From the NCBI RefSeq assembly GCF_017309385.1, contig NZ_JAFJMJ010000003.1, positions 930,001-994,000 of the forward strand: 64,000 bases of DNA. The letters are read 5' to 3'. Source of the DNA: Amycolatopsis sp. 195334CR. Lineage in GTDB: Bacteria; Actinomycetota; Actinomycetes; Mycobacteriales; Pseudonocardiaceae. The notes beneath the pieces were generated by a model. The model saw only the letters and a program-made list of their open reading frames with translations. It did no database searches and had not been told where the DNA came from. This document shows positions 1 through 9,778 of the stretch, in pieces. The translations under genes and the position numbers were made by a program. How positions within the stretch are numbered: the stretch's first letter is position 1; each line of letters starts with the position of its first letter.

Positions 1-138
1 CCCGGCCAGGATGAGGCAGGGGAACCGCAGCCCCATCATCAGCATGTACTTGCGCTTGCGGGCGCCGAGCTGTTCCTCGTAGGACGCCTGCGCCTCGGTG
101 ATCAGGACCGGCTCGGAAGTGCCTCGCGGCTCACTCAC
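1..138 (-). CDS. DUF3099 family small membrane protein (3' end outside window)
   Basis: The N-terminal 46 residues of a protein running off the left edge. It begins SEPRGTSEPVLITEAQAS, continues into a basic stretch (GARKRKY) and then the start of a hydrophobic helix (MLMMGLRFPCLILAG). This layout fits the actinobacterial DUF3099 family, short two-helix membrane proteins of unknown role. Two adjacent in-frame GTG codons (138 and 141) follow a GGAGG ribosome site; the downstream one has the better spacing. The family call comes from pattern memory of the ITEAQxSYxEQ start. Confidence 0.6.
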   Translation of the reverse strand, partial: MSEPRGTSEPVLITEAQASYEEQLGARKRKYMLMMGLRFPCLILAG

Positions 139-178
139 CACACCACCTCCAACCCACCCATGTTCCCACTCCGCCCGC

Positions 179-1438
179 TCATCCGACACCCGGGGGCGCG
201 AGCCGGTGCAGTGCGCCGACCACGAGCGTCTCCACCCCGGCGGACAGCGTCGGGTGCGGGACCGGGGCGAACCGCGGCGAATGGTTCGACGGCACGTCCG
301 CCTCGAACCGGCCGGCCGCCATCGCGGTCAGCACCAGCTCCGGGTCCAGACCGCCGACCAGCCAGTACACTGACGGCACCCCGGCCGCGGTGCCGAACTC
401 GCTGAAGTCCTCGCTGCCGGTCACCAGCGGTGCCTCCAGCACCCGGTCGGCGCCGAAGTGCGCGCGGAACGCCTCGGTCAGCTCGTCACTGGCGGCGGCG
501 TCGTTCCTGGTCACCGGGAAGCTGCCGATCTCGGTGATCTCCGGCGGCTTCGGCGCGCCCGCCACCGCGGCCTCGCCGTGCACGATGCGCTCGATCGCGG
601 CGAGCACCTTCTTCCGCACGGTTTCGTCGAACGTCCGCACGTTGACCTCGATCACCGCGTCGTCGGCGATCACGTTGTGCGTGGTGCCGACGTGCATCGA
701 ACCGACGGTGACCACCGCGGACTCGTTCGCCGAGATCTCGCGCGAGACGATCGTCTGCAACCGCATCACCACGGACGCCGCCAGCACGGCCGGGTCGACC
801 GTGGTCTCCGGCCGCGAACCGTGCCCGCCGCGGCCGTGCAGCACGATCCGCAGCGCGTCGGTGGCGGCCATGATCACGCCGGGCCGGGTGAGCACCCAGC
901 CCGCCGGTCCCGGCACCACGTGCTGCCCGAGCACCACGTCCGGCCGCCCGCCCAGGTCGAAGAGGCCGTCGGCGATCATGCCCTCGGCCCCGCCGCCGAC
1001 CTCCTCGGCGGGCTGGAAGACCACCTGCAGCGTGCCGGACCAGGCCTCCCGCCGCGCGGCCAGCAGTGCCGCCGCCCCGGTGAGCCAGGTGGCGTGCATG
1101 TCGTGCCCGCACGCGTGCATCACGGGCACCTCCTGCCCGTCGGCACCGGTGACGCGGGCCGTGCTCGCGTACTCCAGCCCGGTCTTCTCCTCGACCGGCA
1201 GCGCGTCGATGTCCGCGCGCAGCATGACCTTCGGGCCGGGTCCGTTGCGCAGCACGCCGAGCACGCCGGTCTGCCCGACGCCGCGGTGCACCTCGTACCC
1301 CGCCGCTTCGAGGCGGTCCGCCAGCAGTCCGGCGGTCCGGTGCTCGGCGAAGGCCAGTTCGGGGTGGCGGTGCAGGTCGAGGTAGAGCGCTTCCAGGTCC
1401 GGCAGCAGCCCGGCCAGCCCGGCCAGCACGTCGGTCAC
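179..1438 (-). CDS. M20 family amidohydrolase / metallopeptidase
   Basis: A 419-residue zinc amidohydrolase of the hippurate hydrolase/AmiA type, expected to cleave N-acyl amino acids or related amides in the cytoplasm. Metal-binding motifs are visible: HACGHDMHA, the catalytic pair in QPAEEVGGGAEGM, the His of LGQHVVPG, and GSEDFSEFG near the C-terminus. The central dimerisation domain carries GRGGHGSRPE. The GTG at 1438 is preferred because it overlaps the stop of the upstream gene by 4 bases (GTGA), implying translational coupling; an open frame continues upstream but would run through that gene. Substrate unknown. Confidence 0.85.
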   Translation of the reverse strand: MTDVLAGLAGLLPDLEALYLDLHRHPELAFAEHRTAGLLADRLEAAGYEVHRGVGQTGVLGVLRNGPGPKVMLRADIDALPVEEKTGLEYASTARVTGADGQEVPVMHACGHDMHATWLTGAAALLAARREAWSGTLQVVFQPAEEVGGGAEGMIADGLFDLGGRPDVVLGQHVVPGPAGWVLTRPGVIMAATDALRIVLHGRGGHGSRPETTVDPAVLAASVVMRLQTIVSREISANESAVVTVGSMHVGTTHNVIADDAVIEVNVRTFDETVRKKVLAAIERIVHGEAAVAGAPKPPEITEIGSFPVTRNDAAASDELTEAFRAHFGADRVLEAPLVTGSEDFSEFGTAAGVPSVYWLVGGLDPELVLTAMAAGRFEADVPSNHSPRFAPVPHPTLSAGVETLVVGALHRLAPPGVG

Positions 1439-1968
1439 TTCTCCTCCAGGTGGCTCAGGTCTTCGGCGTCCAGGCCGAGGTCGCGGCGCATCTCCGCGCG
1501 GAGCAGGCGGTACTCGCGCTGCCCCTTGTGCCACTTCCCCAGATCGTCGCCGCCCTTCTCCAGGAGCTTGGCGGCGAGATCGAAGCGCGGCAGCATCGAC
1601 TCCTTCAGCTTCACCCGGATCCGCTCGGGTGCGTGCAGGTTCACCGGTCCGAGGGCGTGCCGCGCCTTCGACACGACCTCGCGCAGGTCGTCCGCGAGCA
1701 CGACATCGTTCTCATCCCCCTTGCGAACCCGGTACAGCGCGAAGTCGAGGGCTTCCACCACGCCGATCAGTTCGGCGTAGGCCTCCGCCCGTGCCTCGTG
1801 CGTGCGTTCCTCCTTCTGCCGTTCCCAGCGCAGATCCTCCCGCTGCTGTTCACGACGCCAGCGCCGTTCCTCGCGGAAGGTGGTGATCACCTGCGCGGTG
1901 ACCACACCGGCGACACCGAGCACGCCGACCAGGATCGGCACCCAAAGTGGTACCTGTGCCGAAGACAT
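1435..1968 (-). CDS. Membrane-anchored coiled-coil protein, unknown function
   Basis: A 178-residue protein with one N-terminal transmembrane helix (about residues 5-27, VPLWVPILVGVLGVAGVVTA). A highly charged probable coiled coil follows (FREERRWRREQQREDLRWER), then a helical cytoplasmic domain. It resembles small actinobacterial proteins annotated only as hypothetical; I do not recognise a function. The ATG at 1968 puts the helix at the N-terminus; the frame stays open upstream into the inverted repeat but that is unlikely to be coding. It is the first gene of a two-gene operon with the downstream amidohydrolase (4-base overlap). Confidence 0.7.
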   Translation of the reverse strand: MSSAQVPLWVPILVGVLGVAGVVTAQVITTFREERRWRREQQREDLRWERQKEERTHEARAEAYAELIGVVEALDFALYRVRKGDENDVVLADDLREVVSKARHALGPVNLHAPERIRVKLKESMLPRFDLAAKLLEKGGDDLGKWHKGQREYRLLRAEMRRDLGLDAEDLSHLEEK

Positions 1969-1980
1969 GGCGACCAACCT

Positions 1981-2144
1981 AGTGGTCGCCCCCGGAAGTC
2001 CTTCGGGGTCTCGACGGCCCAGCTTCCCGCTGGACGCACCGCGCAAAGGCCCGAGTACGACTCGGTACGAGGACCTTCACGCGGCACGCCCAGCGGAAAC
2101 CTGGATCCGCCGATACCCACGAAGGGCTTCCGGGGGCAACCACT
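1981..2144. repeat. Long imperfect inverted repeat (hairpin element, copy 1)
   Basis: Two arms of about 80 bases pair to form a hairpin across nearly the whole gap between two divergent genes. The outer 24 bases (AGTGGTCGCCCCCGGAAG...) match the other arm at 22 positions, with both differences allowing G-U pairs. Overall about four of five positions pair, with a 2-base indel. The tip reads CCGAGTAC-GACTCG-GTACGAGG, in which GA faces GA. A second copy with the same tip and shared sub-motifs lies at 10567-10726. Function unknown; it could be a non-coding mobile repeat, a structured leader or a bidirectional terminator. Confidence 0.85.
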
Positions 2145-2175
2145 GGTGGTCGTCCCCGTGGGATCATGCGCACTC

Positions 2176-3660
2176 GTGAGCGATCTTCCTGAGTTCTCCC
2201 CCGACTTCCGCGCCCGCCTGCGCGACGCGCTGCGCGAAGCCCGCTACGACACCGACGGGGTGGTGGAGGCGCTCGGCGGTGCCGCGCACGCCGCGCTCGG
2301 CCGCGGTGAGCCGGAACTGGCGTTCCGCGCCAGCCGGGACGCGGGCTCGCTCGGCGTGCTGATCCGGCTGTTCCTGCTGGGGTCCACCGAAAGCGAGGCG
2401 GCCGTCGCGGACGCGCTGCCGCTGGACGGTTCGCTCGAAGCCGGGCTGGTGCGCCGCGCCGAGAACGGCATCCGCGCCGGGCTCGACCTCCGGCCGCACG
2501 GGGACGACGACACCTCGTGGTGGGTGCTCTCCGACCTCGACTCCGACGTGCTCGGCCACCCGGTCCCCGAGGACCACGTGCTCGGGGTCGGGCACGCCTC
2601 GCTCAGCCTCATCCGCGCGACCAGCCGCCGCCCGGTCGGCAGCCTGCTCGACCTCGGCACCGGCAACGGCGTGCAGGCGCTGCACGCGAGCCGCCACGCG
2701 AGCCGGATCACCGCCACCGACATCTCCGACCGCGCGCTGGCACTGGCCAAGGCCACCTTCGCGCTCAACGAGGTGGACGTGGAGCTGGCGCGCGGCGAGT
2801 GGTTCGCACCGGTGGCGCGCCGCCGGTTCGACCAGATCGTCTGCAATCCCCCGTTCGTGGTGGGCCCGCCGCGGGTGGACTACGTCTACCGCGATTCCGG
2901 CCTCGGCGGCGACGACGCCAGCGCGCTCGTGATCCGCCAGCTGCCCTCGTTCCTCAACGAGGGTGGCGTCGGCCAGCTGCTCGCCTCGTGGCTGCACGTG
3001 AAGGGCGAGGATTGGGCCGATCGGGTGCACCGCTGGCTGCCCGCGGGCACCGACGCCTGGTTCGTCCAGCGGGACGTGGCCGATCCCGGGCTGTACGTCG
3101 GCACCTGGCTGCGTGACGCCGGGCTGGACCCGAAGTCGCCGGAGGGCCGCGCCAAGGCGGGTGCCTGGCTCGACTGGTTCGCCGAGCACGACGTCGAGGG
3201 CATCGGGTTCGGTTTTGTCACCCTGCGCCGGACCGGCGGCACGCCCACGGTGGTCTGCGAGGACCTGCGCCAGGCGTTCGACGATCCGCTCGGCGCCGAG
3301 GCGGCGGGCTGGCTCGACCGGGTGGACTGGCTGCGCGAGCACCACACCGAGTTGTTGGAGACGCGGTTCACCGTGCCGGACACGGTCGTGCTCGAACGGG
3401 TCGACAACGCCACCGACGAGGGCTGGCAGACCGCGATCCGCCGCCTGCACCGCACCGACGGGCCCGGCTGGCAGCACGAACTGGACGAGCTGGCCACCGC
3501 GCTGCTGGCGGGCTGCCGCGGCGCGCTGCCGCTGGAGGACCTGCTGGAGCTGCTGGCCTTCGGGCACGGCCAGGAGGTCGAGGAGCTGACCGAGGCCGCG
3601 CTGCCGGTGGTCCGCGAACTGGTGCGGCACGGCATGCTGCTGCCGGTGACCGGGCGATGA
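2176..3660 (+). CDS. Class I SAM-dependent methyltransferase with N-terminal extension
   Basis: A 494-residue protein. A helical N-terminal domain (about 1-140) precedes a Rossmann methyltransferase core with motif I LLDLGTGNG (158-165) and the catalytic-type motif IVCNPPF (224-227). NPPF motifs are typical of enzymes that methylate amide or amino nitrogens, such as PrmC/HemK. A C-terminal helical region follows. It matches an actinobacterial family annotated as DUF7059/methyltransferase; the substrate is unknown. The GTG at 2176 lies just after the hairpin element. The stop overlaps the dtd start by 4 bases (ATGA), so the two genes are co-translated. Confidence 0.8.
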   Translation: MSDLPEFSPDFRARLRDALREARYDTDGVVEALGGAAHAALGRGEPELAFRASRDAGSLGVLIRLFLLGSTESEAAVADALPLDGSLEAGLVRRAENGIRAGLDLRPHGDDDTSWWVLSDLDSDVLGHPVPEDHVLGVGHASLSLIRATSRRPVGSLLDLGTGNGVQALHASRHASRITATDISDRALALAKATFALNEVDVELARGEWFAPVARRRFDQIVCNPPFVVGPPRVDYVYRDSGLGGDDASALVIRQLPSFLNEGGVGQLLASWLHVKGEDWADRVHRWLPAGTDAWFVQRDVADPGLYVGTWLRDAGLDPKSPEGRAKAGAWLDWFAEHDVEGIGFGFVTLRRTGGTPTVVCEDLRQAFDDPLGAEAAGWLDRVDWLREHHTELLETRFTVPDTVVLERVDNATDEGWQTAIRRLHRTDGPGWQHELDELATALLAGCRGALPLEDLLELLAFGHGQEVEELTEAALPVVRELVRHGMLLPVTGR

Positions 3661-4082
3661 GGGCCGTGGTCGCCAGGGTGACCGAGGCGAGTGTCACAGT
3701 CGACGGCGAGGTGGTGGGCTCCATCACCGAACCGGGACTGCTGGTACTGCTCGGCATCCGCACCGACGACACCGAGGAACAGGCCGCGACGATGGCCAGG
3801 AAACTGCACGAACTTCGCATTCTTCGCGAAGAACGTTCGTGTGCCGACACCGGCGCGCCGCTGCTGGTGGTCAGCCAGTTCACCCTCTACGGCGAGACCC
3901 GCAAGGGCAGGCGGCCGTCCTGGGGCAACGCCGCCCGTGGGGATATAGCGGAAAAACTGGTGGATTCCGTGGTTTCCGAACTGCGCGGGCGCGGTGCGCC
4001 GGTGGCCACCGGCCGCTTCGGCGCGATGATGTCGGTGCACAGCGTGAACGACGGCCCGTTCACCGTGCTGGTCGAGGTCTGA
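3657..4082 (+). CDS. dtd: D-aminoacyl-tRNA deacylase
   Basis: A 141-residue enzyme that hydrolyses D-amino acids mischarged onto tRNA, a cytoplasmic proofreading function. Both family signatures are present: SQFTLYG (the SQxTL motif, near residue 77) and the C-terminal NDGPFTV. Length and the MRAVVARVTEASVTVDG start match the DTD family. It starts on an ATG overlapping the stop of the preceding methyltransferase. A DasR-like palindrome begins only 3 bases after its stop. Confidence 0.95.
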   Translation: MRAVVARVTEASVTVDGEVVGSITEPGLLVLLGIRTDDTEEQAATMARKLHELRILREERSCADTGAPLLVVSQFTLYGETRKGRRPSWGNAARGDIAEKLVDSVVSELRGRGAPVATGRFGAMMSVHSVNDGPFTVLVEV

Positions 4083-4085
4083 CGG

Positions 4086-4099
4086 GTGGTCTAGACCAC
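4086..4099. promoter_or_regulatory. Perfect 14-bp palindrome resembling a DasR box
   Basis: GTGGTCTAGACCAC is a perfect palindrome whose core TGGTCTAGACCA equals the core of the DasR (GntR/HutC-family, GlcNAc-sensing) response element described in streptomycetes. It lies 3 bases after dtd and about 265 bases before the sigB-like start. The sequence is seen directly; the identity of the binding protein is inferred. Confidence 0.6.
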
Positions 4100-4215
4100 A
4101 AGACGACGCTGACTCCCCGCTGTCACACCGAAGCTACTGAGCCGTTCTCAGGAAAAGCTCAGGCTTGCTGGAGCAACTTCGGCCTCCCCGGAGCCGTCTT
4201 CTCTTCGACGACTCG

Positions 4216-4241
4216 GGAACGTTTCGAGACACCGAGGCGTT
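4216..4241 (+). promoter_or_regulatory. Candidate SigE/SigH-type promoter of the sigB-like gene
   Basis: GGAAC at 4216-4220 and GTT at 4239-4241 are separated by 18 bases, matching the ECF sigma (SigE/SigH/SigR) promoter form GGAAC-N17-19-GTT. The start codon is about 120 bases downstream. In mycobacteria sigB is transcribed from a promoter of this class, so position and sequence agree. Not experimentally shown here. Confidence 0.6.
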
Positions 4242-4363
4242 GAACCGAATGTCCGGCCAGCCAGCCGGACTCACGAGACGGGTTCCACAGGCCCGTCCCG
4301 TGACGCACAGCGTTGGCGTGTGACGCCAGCCACACACGTCAGCCCGTGACCGGGGAGGCAGAA

Positions 4364-5443
4364 ATGTCAGTCCAGACTCTTGAGCGCGAAGCCAGGGGCA
4401 TTCGCCGCCGCAAGATTCCCAAGTCCGTTTCCGACGATACGGGCACTTCCTCCTCGAGCGCCACCTCGCCGGGCGCGCAGAGCGTCCAGCCCACCGCGCT
4501 GGTCCCCGAAGGCGCCGACCTCGACGCCCAGAGCCCGGCCGCCGACCTGGTCCGCGTCTACCTGAACGGGATCGGCAAGACGGCCCTGCTCACCGCGGCC
4601 GACGAGGTCGAGATCGCCAAGCGCATCGAGGCGGGCGTGTTCGCCCAGCACATGCTGGACACCGCCGCGGACCTCACCCCGAAGCGCCGCGCCGAGCTGT
4701 CCGCGCTGGTCCGCGACGGGGGCGTGGCCAAGAACCACCTGCTCGAGGCCAACCTGCGCCTGGTCGTCTCGCTGGCCAAGCGCTACACCGGCCGGGGCAT
4801 GCCGCTGCTGGACCTGATCCAGGAGGGGAACCTGGGCCTGATCCGCGCGGTGGAGAAGTTCGACTACTCCAAGGGCTTCAAGTTCTCCACCTACGCCACC
4901 TGGTGGATCCGCCAGGCCATCACCAGGGGCATGGCCGACCAGGGCCGCACCATCCGGCTGCCGGTCCACCTGGTCGAGCAGGTGAACAAGCTGGCCAGGA
5001 TCAAGCGCGACCTGCACCAGCAGCTGGGCCGCGAGGCCACCAACGAGGAGCTGGCCGCGGAGTCGGGCATCGCCGAGCACAAGATCGCCGACCTGCTCGA
5101 CCACGCGCGTGACCCGGTAAGCCTGGACATGCCGGTGGGCACCGAGGAGGACGCCCCGCTGGGCGACTTCATCGAGGACTCCGAGGCCACCGACGCCGAG
5201 AGCGCGGTGATCTCCGGCCTGCTGCAGGACGACCTGCGGCGCGTGCTGGCCACCCTGGACGACCGGGAGCAGCACGTGATCCGGCTGCGCTACGGCCTCG
5301 ACGACGGCCAGCCGCGCACGCTCGACCAGATCGGCAAGCACTTCGGGCTCTCCCGCGAGCGCGTCCGCCAGATCGAGCGGGAGGTCATGTCCAAGCTGCG
5401 CCAGGGTGAGCGGGCCGACCGCCTGCGGGCCTACGCCAGCTGA
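4364..5443 (+). CDS. sigB: Group 2 RNA polymerase sigma factor, SigB-like
   Basis: A 359-residue sigma-70 protein that directs RNA polymerase to promoters, probably in stress or stationary phase. Region 1.2 lies at about 57-90 ([17 protein letters not shown]). Region 2 is at about 128-197, with [17 protein letters not shown] and the [13 protein letters not shown] recognition helix. Region 3 is at about 198-280. Region 4 is at about 295-359, with the helix [19 protein letters not shown]. The short low-complexity N-terminus lacks the long extension of the principal sigma factor, favouring SigB. The ATG at 4364 follows GGGGAGG. An ECF-type promoter and a hairpin terminator flank it, so it is probably monocistronic. 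Confidence 0.85.
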   Translation: MSVQTLEREARGIRRRKIPKSVSDDTGTSSSSATSPGAQSVQPTALVPEGADLDAQSPAADLVRVYLNGIGKTALLTAADEVEIAKRIEAGVFAQHMLDTAADLTPKRRAELSALVRDGGVAKNHLLEANLRLVVSLAKRYTGRGMPLLDLIQEGNLGLIRAVEKFDYSKGFKFSTYATWWIRQAITRGMADQGRTIRLPVHLVEQVNKLARIKRDLHQQLGREATNEELAAESGIAEHKIADLLDHARDPVSLDMPVGTEEDAPLGDFIEDSEATDAESAVISGLLQDDLRRVLATLDDREQHVIRLRYGLDDGQPRTLDQIGKHFGLSRERVRQIEREVMSKLRQGERADRLRAYAS

Positions 5444-5606
5444 TCCACCTGGCGCAACACGCAGTGTGACCGTTGTGCACCCGTTCGGCCGCGTTGACTT
5501 ATGACGTGTGTCACGAGACGGTCGGGGGCAGGCCTCCCGATCGTCTCGGCTCGGGCCACACCATGAGTTTCGCGGTGGGTGCTCCTCGCACGGCACCGCT
5601 TTCCCC

Positions 5607-5642
5607 GGAAGGTCGGGTCCGTCGGGGTGGGCCCGGCCTTCC
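5607..5642 (+). terminator. Rho-independent-type terminator after the sigB-like gene
   Basis: Arms GGAAGGTCGGGTCC and GGGCCCGGCCTTCC form a 14-pair stem (one A-C mismatch-type position replaced by G-U pairing) over a short loop, followed by GTTTATT. It sits in the 268-base gap between the sigma factor and fumarase, so it can end sigB transcription and isolate the fumarase gene. The rest of the gap shows no clear motif. Confidence 0.65.
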
Positions 5643-5711
5643 GTTTATTCGCGCTCTCCCGGCTGAGGTACGGTGCCAGCACCGAAATCCGCGTGCAAGG
5701 GAGCCCGCGCA

Positions 5712-7385
<1,674 letters not shown>

Positions 7386-7394
7386 GCCCTTCGC

Positions 7395-7832
7395 TCAGCC
7401 CGGGAACATTTCGGACAGGCGGGCCAGTGACTTCTCGATGCCCGCCTTGTTCCGCTTCGGGAACGGGCTGAGCGAGATCAGCAGCGGCACGCGCGCGGTC
7501 GACCAGTCGAAGGTCTCGGTGACCTGGGTGCGGCCGCCGTCGAGCGGGGTGAGCGCCCAGCGCCAGCGGTGGCCGTTGAAGTGGCGCCAGGCGATCAGGC
7601 GCCCCTCCTCGAACTCGACCACGGTGTTGAGGATCTTGTACGAGGCGCCCATCTTCATGTCCATGCCGAACTTGGCGCCGAGTTCGAGGCGTTCCGGGCC
7701 GCCGGACTGCGGGGCGAGCACGGTACCGGAGCCGTCGAGCAGCGGGTGCTTGGCCGGGTCCGCGAGCAGCTCGAAGATCTTGTCCGGCGTGGTGTTGATC
7801 GTCCGCGTGGACGAGACCTGACGTTGTCCCAT
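7395..7832 (-). CDS. SRPBCC / polyketide cyclase-like ligand-binding protein
   Basis: A 145-residue single-domain protein with the START/Bet v 1-type helix-grip pattern: SSTRTINTTPDKIFELLADP at the start, a central beta meander (AWRHFNGHRWRWALTPLDGG) and a long C-terminal helix. Such proteins bind hydrophobic ligands; no catalytic residues identify a reaction. It is convergent with fumarase, 9 bases apart. A possible terminator hairpin lies between its start and the lipoprotein gene upstream. Confidence 0.75.
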   Translation of the reverse strand: MGQRQVSSTRTINTTPDKIFELLADPAKHPLLDGSGTVLAPQSGGPERLELGAKFGMDMKMGASYKILNTVVEFEEGRLIAWRHFNGHRWRWALTPLDGGRTQVTETFDWSTARVPLLISLSPFPKRNKAGIEKSLARLSEMFPG

Positions 7833-7871
7833 GGGGACACCCTAGGGCGGATCCGGGGCCGGAACGGGGTT

Positions 7872-7907
7872 GTGGCCGGGAACACGCCCCGACATGTTCC
7901 CGGCCAC
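7872..7907. terminator. Perfect 13-bp inverted repeat between two minus-strand genes
   Basis: GTGGCCGGGAACA (7872-7884) and TGTTCCCGGCCAC (7895-7907) pair perfectly over a 10-base loop. It lies just downstream of the lipoprotein gene and upstream of the SRPBCC gene. There is no T-run, so it could be a factor-assisted terminator or an operator. Confidence 0.5.
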
Positions 7908-7928
7908 CGGCACTGTGGTCTTTCCCCG

Positions 7929-8453
7929 TTACTGCTTGCGCTGCTCGTGCTCGAGCACCACGGTCCGCTCGCCGAGCGGCTGCTCCAGTTCGACGGTCAG
8001 CGTCGGGTAGCGAATGTCCATTGTGCACGCGACGTTGCCACCTGGCTCGGTCTCGACCACGTTGACCACGACCTTCTCCGCGCTCTGCTCCTTGATCTCC
8101 AGGCTGGCCTTGCCGCAGCCGCCCTCCTGGGCACCGATGGAGAGCACCTTGCCGTCGGCCACCATGGCGACCTTCTTCGGGAAGCCCTCCGGGAGCTTCG
8201 CCGCGTCGATCTTCTGCTCCGGGATCGTGGTGCCCGCCTCCGGATCGGCCGGATCCGCGGGTTCCGCCCCGCCGGGCACCTTGCTCACCGGCGGCGCGGG
8301 CTGCGGTTCACCGGGGGCGATCTGGTCGGCGGGCGCACTCGCGGCGGGCGGCGGCGGTGCGGCGGCGGGCTGACTGCCGTTCTGTGGGCTGGCGCAGGCC
8401 GTACCGGCGAGCAGGACGACACCGACGCCAACCATCTTCGCTGAGTACCTCAT
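7929..8453 (-). CDS. Secreted lipoprotein, unknown function
   Basis: A 174-residue protein with a clear lipoprotein signal: basic MRYSAK, a hydrophobic core and lipobox LAGTAC, so Cys20 would be lipidated and the protein held on the outer face of the membrane. Residues about 21-65 form a Pro/Ala-rich linker. The C-terminal domain (about 75-174) is mostly beta and has two cysteines (EGGCGK and VACTMD) that may form a disulfide. No family recognised. Confidence 0.75.
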   Translation of the reverse strand: MRYSAKMVGVGVVLLAGTACASPQNGSQPAAAPPPPAASAPADQIAPGEPQPAPPVSKVPGGAEPADPADPEAGTTIPEQKIDAAKLPEGFPKKVAMVADGKVLSIGAQEGGCGKASLEIKEQSAEKVVVNVVETEPGGNVACTMDIRYPTLTVELEQPLGERTVVLEHEQRKQ

Positions 8454-8551
8454 GCCCAGTAGACGGAACGGGTGCCGAACGGGGTTGCACGGTACCTACT
8501 TTCGTATTGCCACCACCACTCCGGCGATCTTCCGTGTCTACTTAGGACGTT

Positions 8552-9670
8552 TCAGAGGCCCACCTCGGCGGCGGTTTCCTCGGCGATCGCCGGGGAACAG
8601 GTCATGCCGCGGCCGCCGGGTCCGGTGATCAGCCAGGCGTTGCCGCCGACGCGGGCGCGGTGCACCACCCGGTCGCGGTCGGCGCACTGGGCGTAGACAC
8701 CCGCCCAGCGGCGCACGATGCGCGGCAGCGGGCGGCCGAGCAGGTCCAGCGCCACCGCGTTGAGGTGGTCGTAGGGCTCCTCGGTGACGTCGAAGGCGAA
8801 CGGTTCCTCGTACTCGTGCGTGTCACCGATGGTCAGCCCACCATCGCGACGCTGCACCATCAGCAGTTGCATCCCGTGCCCGGCGGCGATTTCGGCCTGG
8901 GGCTGGGTGCGGTTGAGCTGGTCGAGCGCGGGACCGCGGTAGGCCGGGTAGTAGCGGAGGCTGTCGCCGTCGGCCACCGAGGTGGTCAGCGGGGTGCCGA
9001 GCGGCGCGGTCTGCGCCATCTGCAGGCGGACGCGGCGCACCGGGATCTCCCCGGCCAGCTCGCGGACCAGGCCACCGAGCGCGGCACCGGTGCAGAACAG
9101 CACGAGGTCGCCGCCGTGCCACTGGCCGGTCTGGTCGACGACGCCGAGTTCGGCGAGCCCGCGAACCTCACGGCCGGGCAGCCAGGTGTAGCGGCCGGTC
9201 GCGGTGAGGTACTCGCGCAGCGCGGGCTGCGCGGTACGCGGCTCGACGGCCGCGTCCCGCTCGCACCACAACGCGCCGAGGTAGTCGCCGCCGAGCGCGG
9301 GGTTGATCGCACGCGTCTCCTGGGCGTCGACCAGCTTGTGGCCACGCTCCGCCGCCTCCTCGCCCTTGGCGACCTCGGCGGCGACGGCCAGCTCGGCTTC
9401 GGTGCGCAGGACGGTCAGCGAGCCGTTGGCGCGGAAACCCAGTTCGGGCACCTTGGCGCCGATCTGCTCCCAGAGCTCGCGGGCGCGCAGGGCCGTGGTC
9501 AGCTCGGGACCGGTCGCGCGGCCACCCACCCAGACCAGCCCGAAGTTGCGCACCGACGCGCCGCGGGCCTCCAGCTCGCGATCGAGCTGGATCACCTCGT
9601 GGCCGCGTTCGACGGCCTGCCAGGCGTGCATGGTGCCGAGCACCCCGCCACCGACGATCAGAATTCGCAT
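8552..9670 (-). CDS. FAD-dependent oxidoreductase of the TIGR03364 type
   Basis: A 372-residue D-amino-acid-oxidase/glycine-oxidase-fold flavoprotein. The N-terminus is a dinucleotide-binding motif (MRILIVGGGVLG) and the C-terminus has the second FAD contact (WLITGPGGRGMTCSPA). SVRNFGLVWVGGR after the first strand is typical of the subfamily I recall as TIGR03364, often associated with aminophosphonate (2-aminoethylphosphonate) use. That substrate is inferred and no other phosphonate gene is visible. The ATG at 9670 places the Rossmann motif at the N-terminus. It follows the GntR gene on the same strand. Confidence 0.75.
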   Translation of the reverse strand: MRILIVGGGVLGTMHAWQAVERGHEVIQLDRELEARGASVRNFGLVWVGGRATGPELTTALRARELWEQIGAKVPELGFRANGSLTVLRTEAELAVAAEVAKGEEAAERGHKLVDAQETRAINPALGGDYLGALWCERDAAVEPRTAQPALREYLTATGRYTWLPGREVRGLAELGVVDQTGQWHGGDLVLFCTGAALGGLVRELAGEIPVRRVRLQMAQTAPLGTPLTTSVADGDSLRYYPAYRGPALDQLNRTQPQAEIAAGHGMQLLMVQRRDGGLTIGDTHEYEEPFAFDVTEEPYDHLNAVALDLLGRPLPRIVRRWAGVYAQCADRDRVVHRARVGGNAWLITGPGGRGMTCSPAIAEETAAEVGL

Positions 9671-9743
9671 GCCGCCGACGGTCGCCGCCGCCGGTGAACG
9701 CTTCACGACCACCCGGCGAACCCGAGCCGAACCGGCCCGCAAC

Positions 9744-9759
9744 ATTGGACCGAACCAGT
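9744..9759. promoter_or_regulatory. Candidate GntR/HutC operator
   Basis: ATTGGACCGAACCAGT contains the imperfect palindrome TTGG-N5-ACCA, of the TGG-N-CCA form bound by many GntR/HutC regulators. It lies in the 108-base gap between the GntR gene and the flavoprotein gene it may control. Confidence 0.4.
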
Positions 9760-9778
9760 TACTTTTCCGTTATCTACT

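Noticed and set aside
8454..8551. Imperfect AGTAGAC...GTCTACT inverted repeat between the lipoprotein and flavoprotein genes
   Set aside because: Arms are short with an internal offset and a long loop, so it is compatible with chance.
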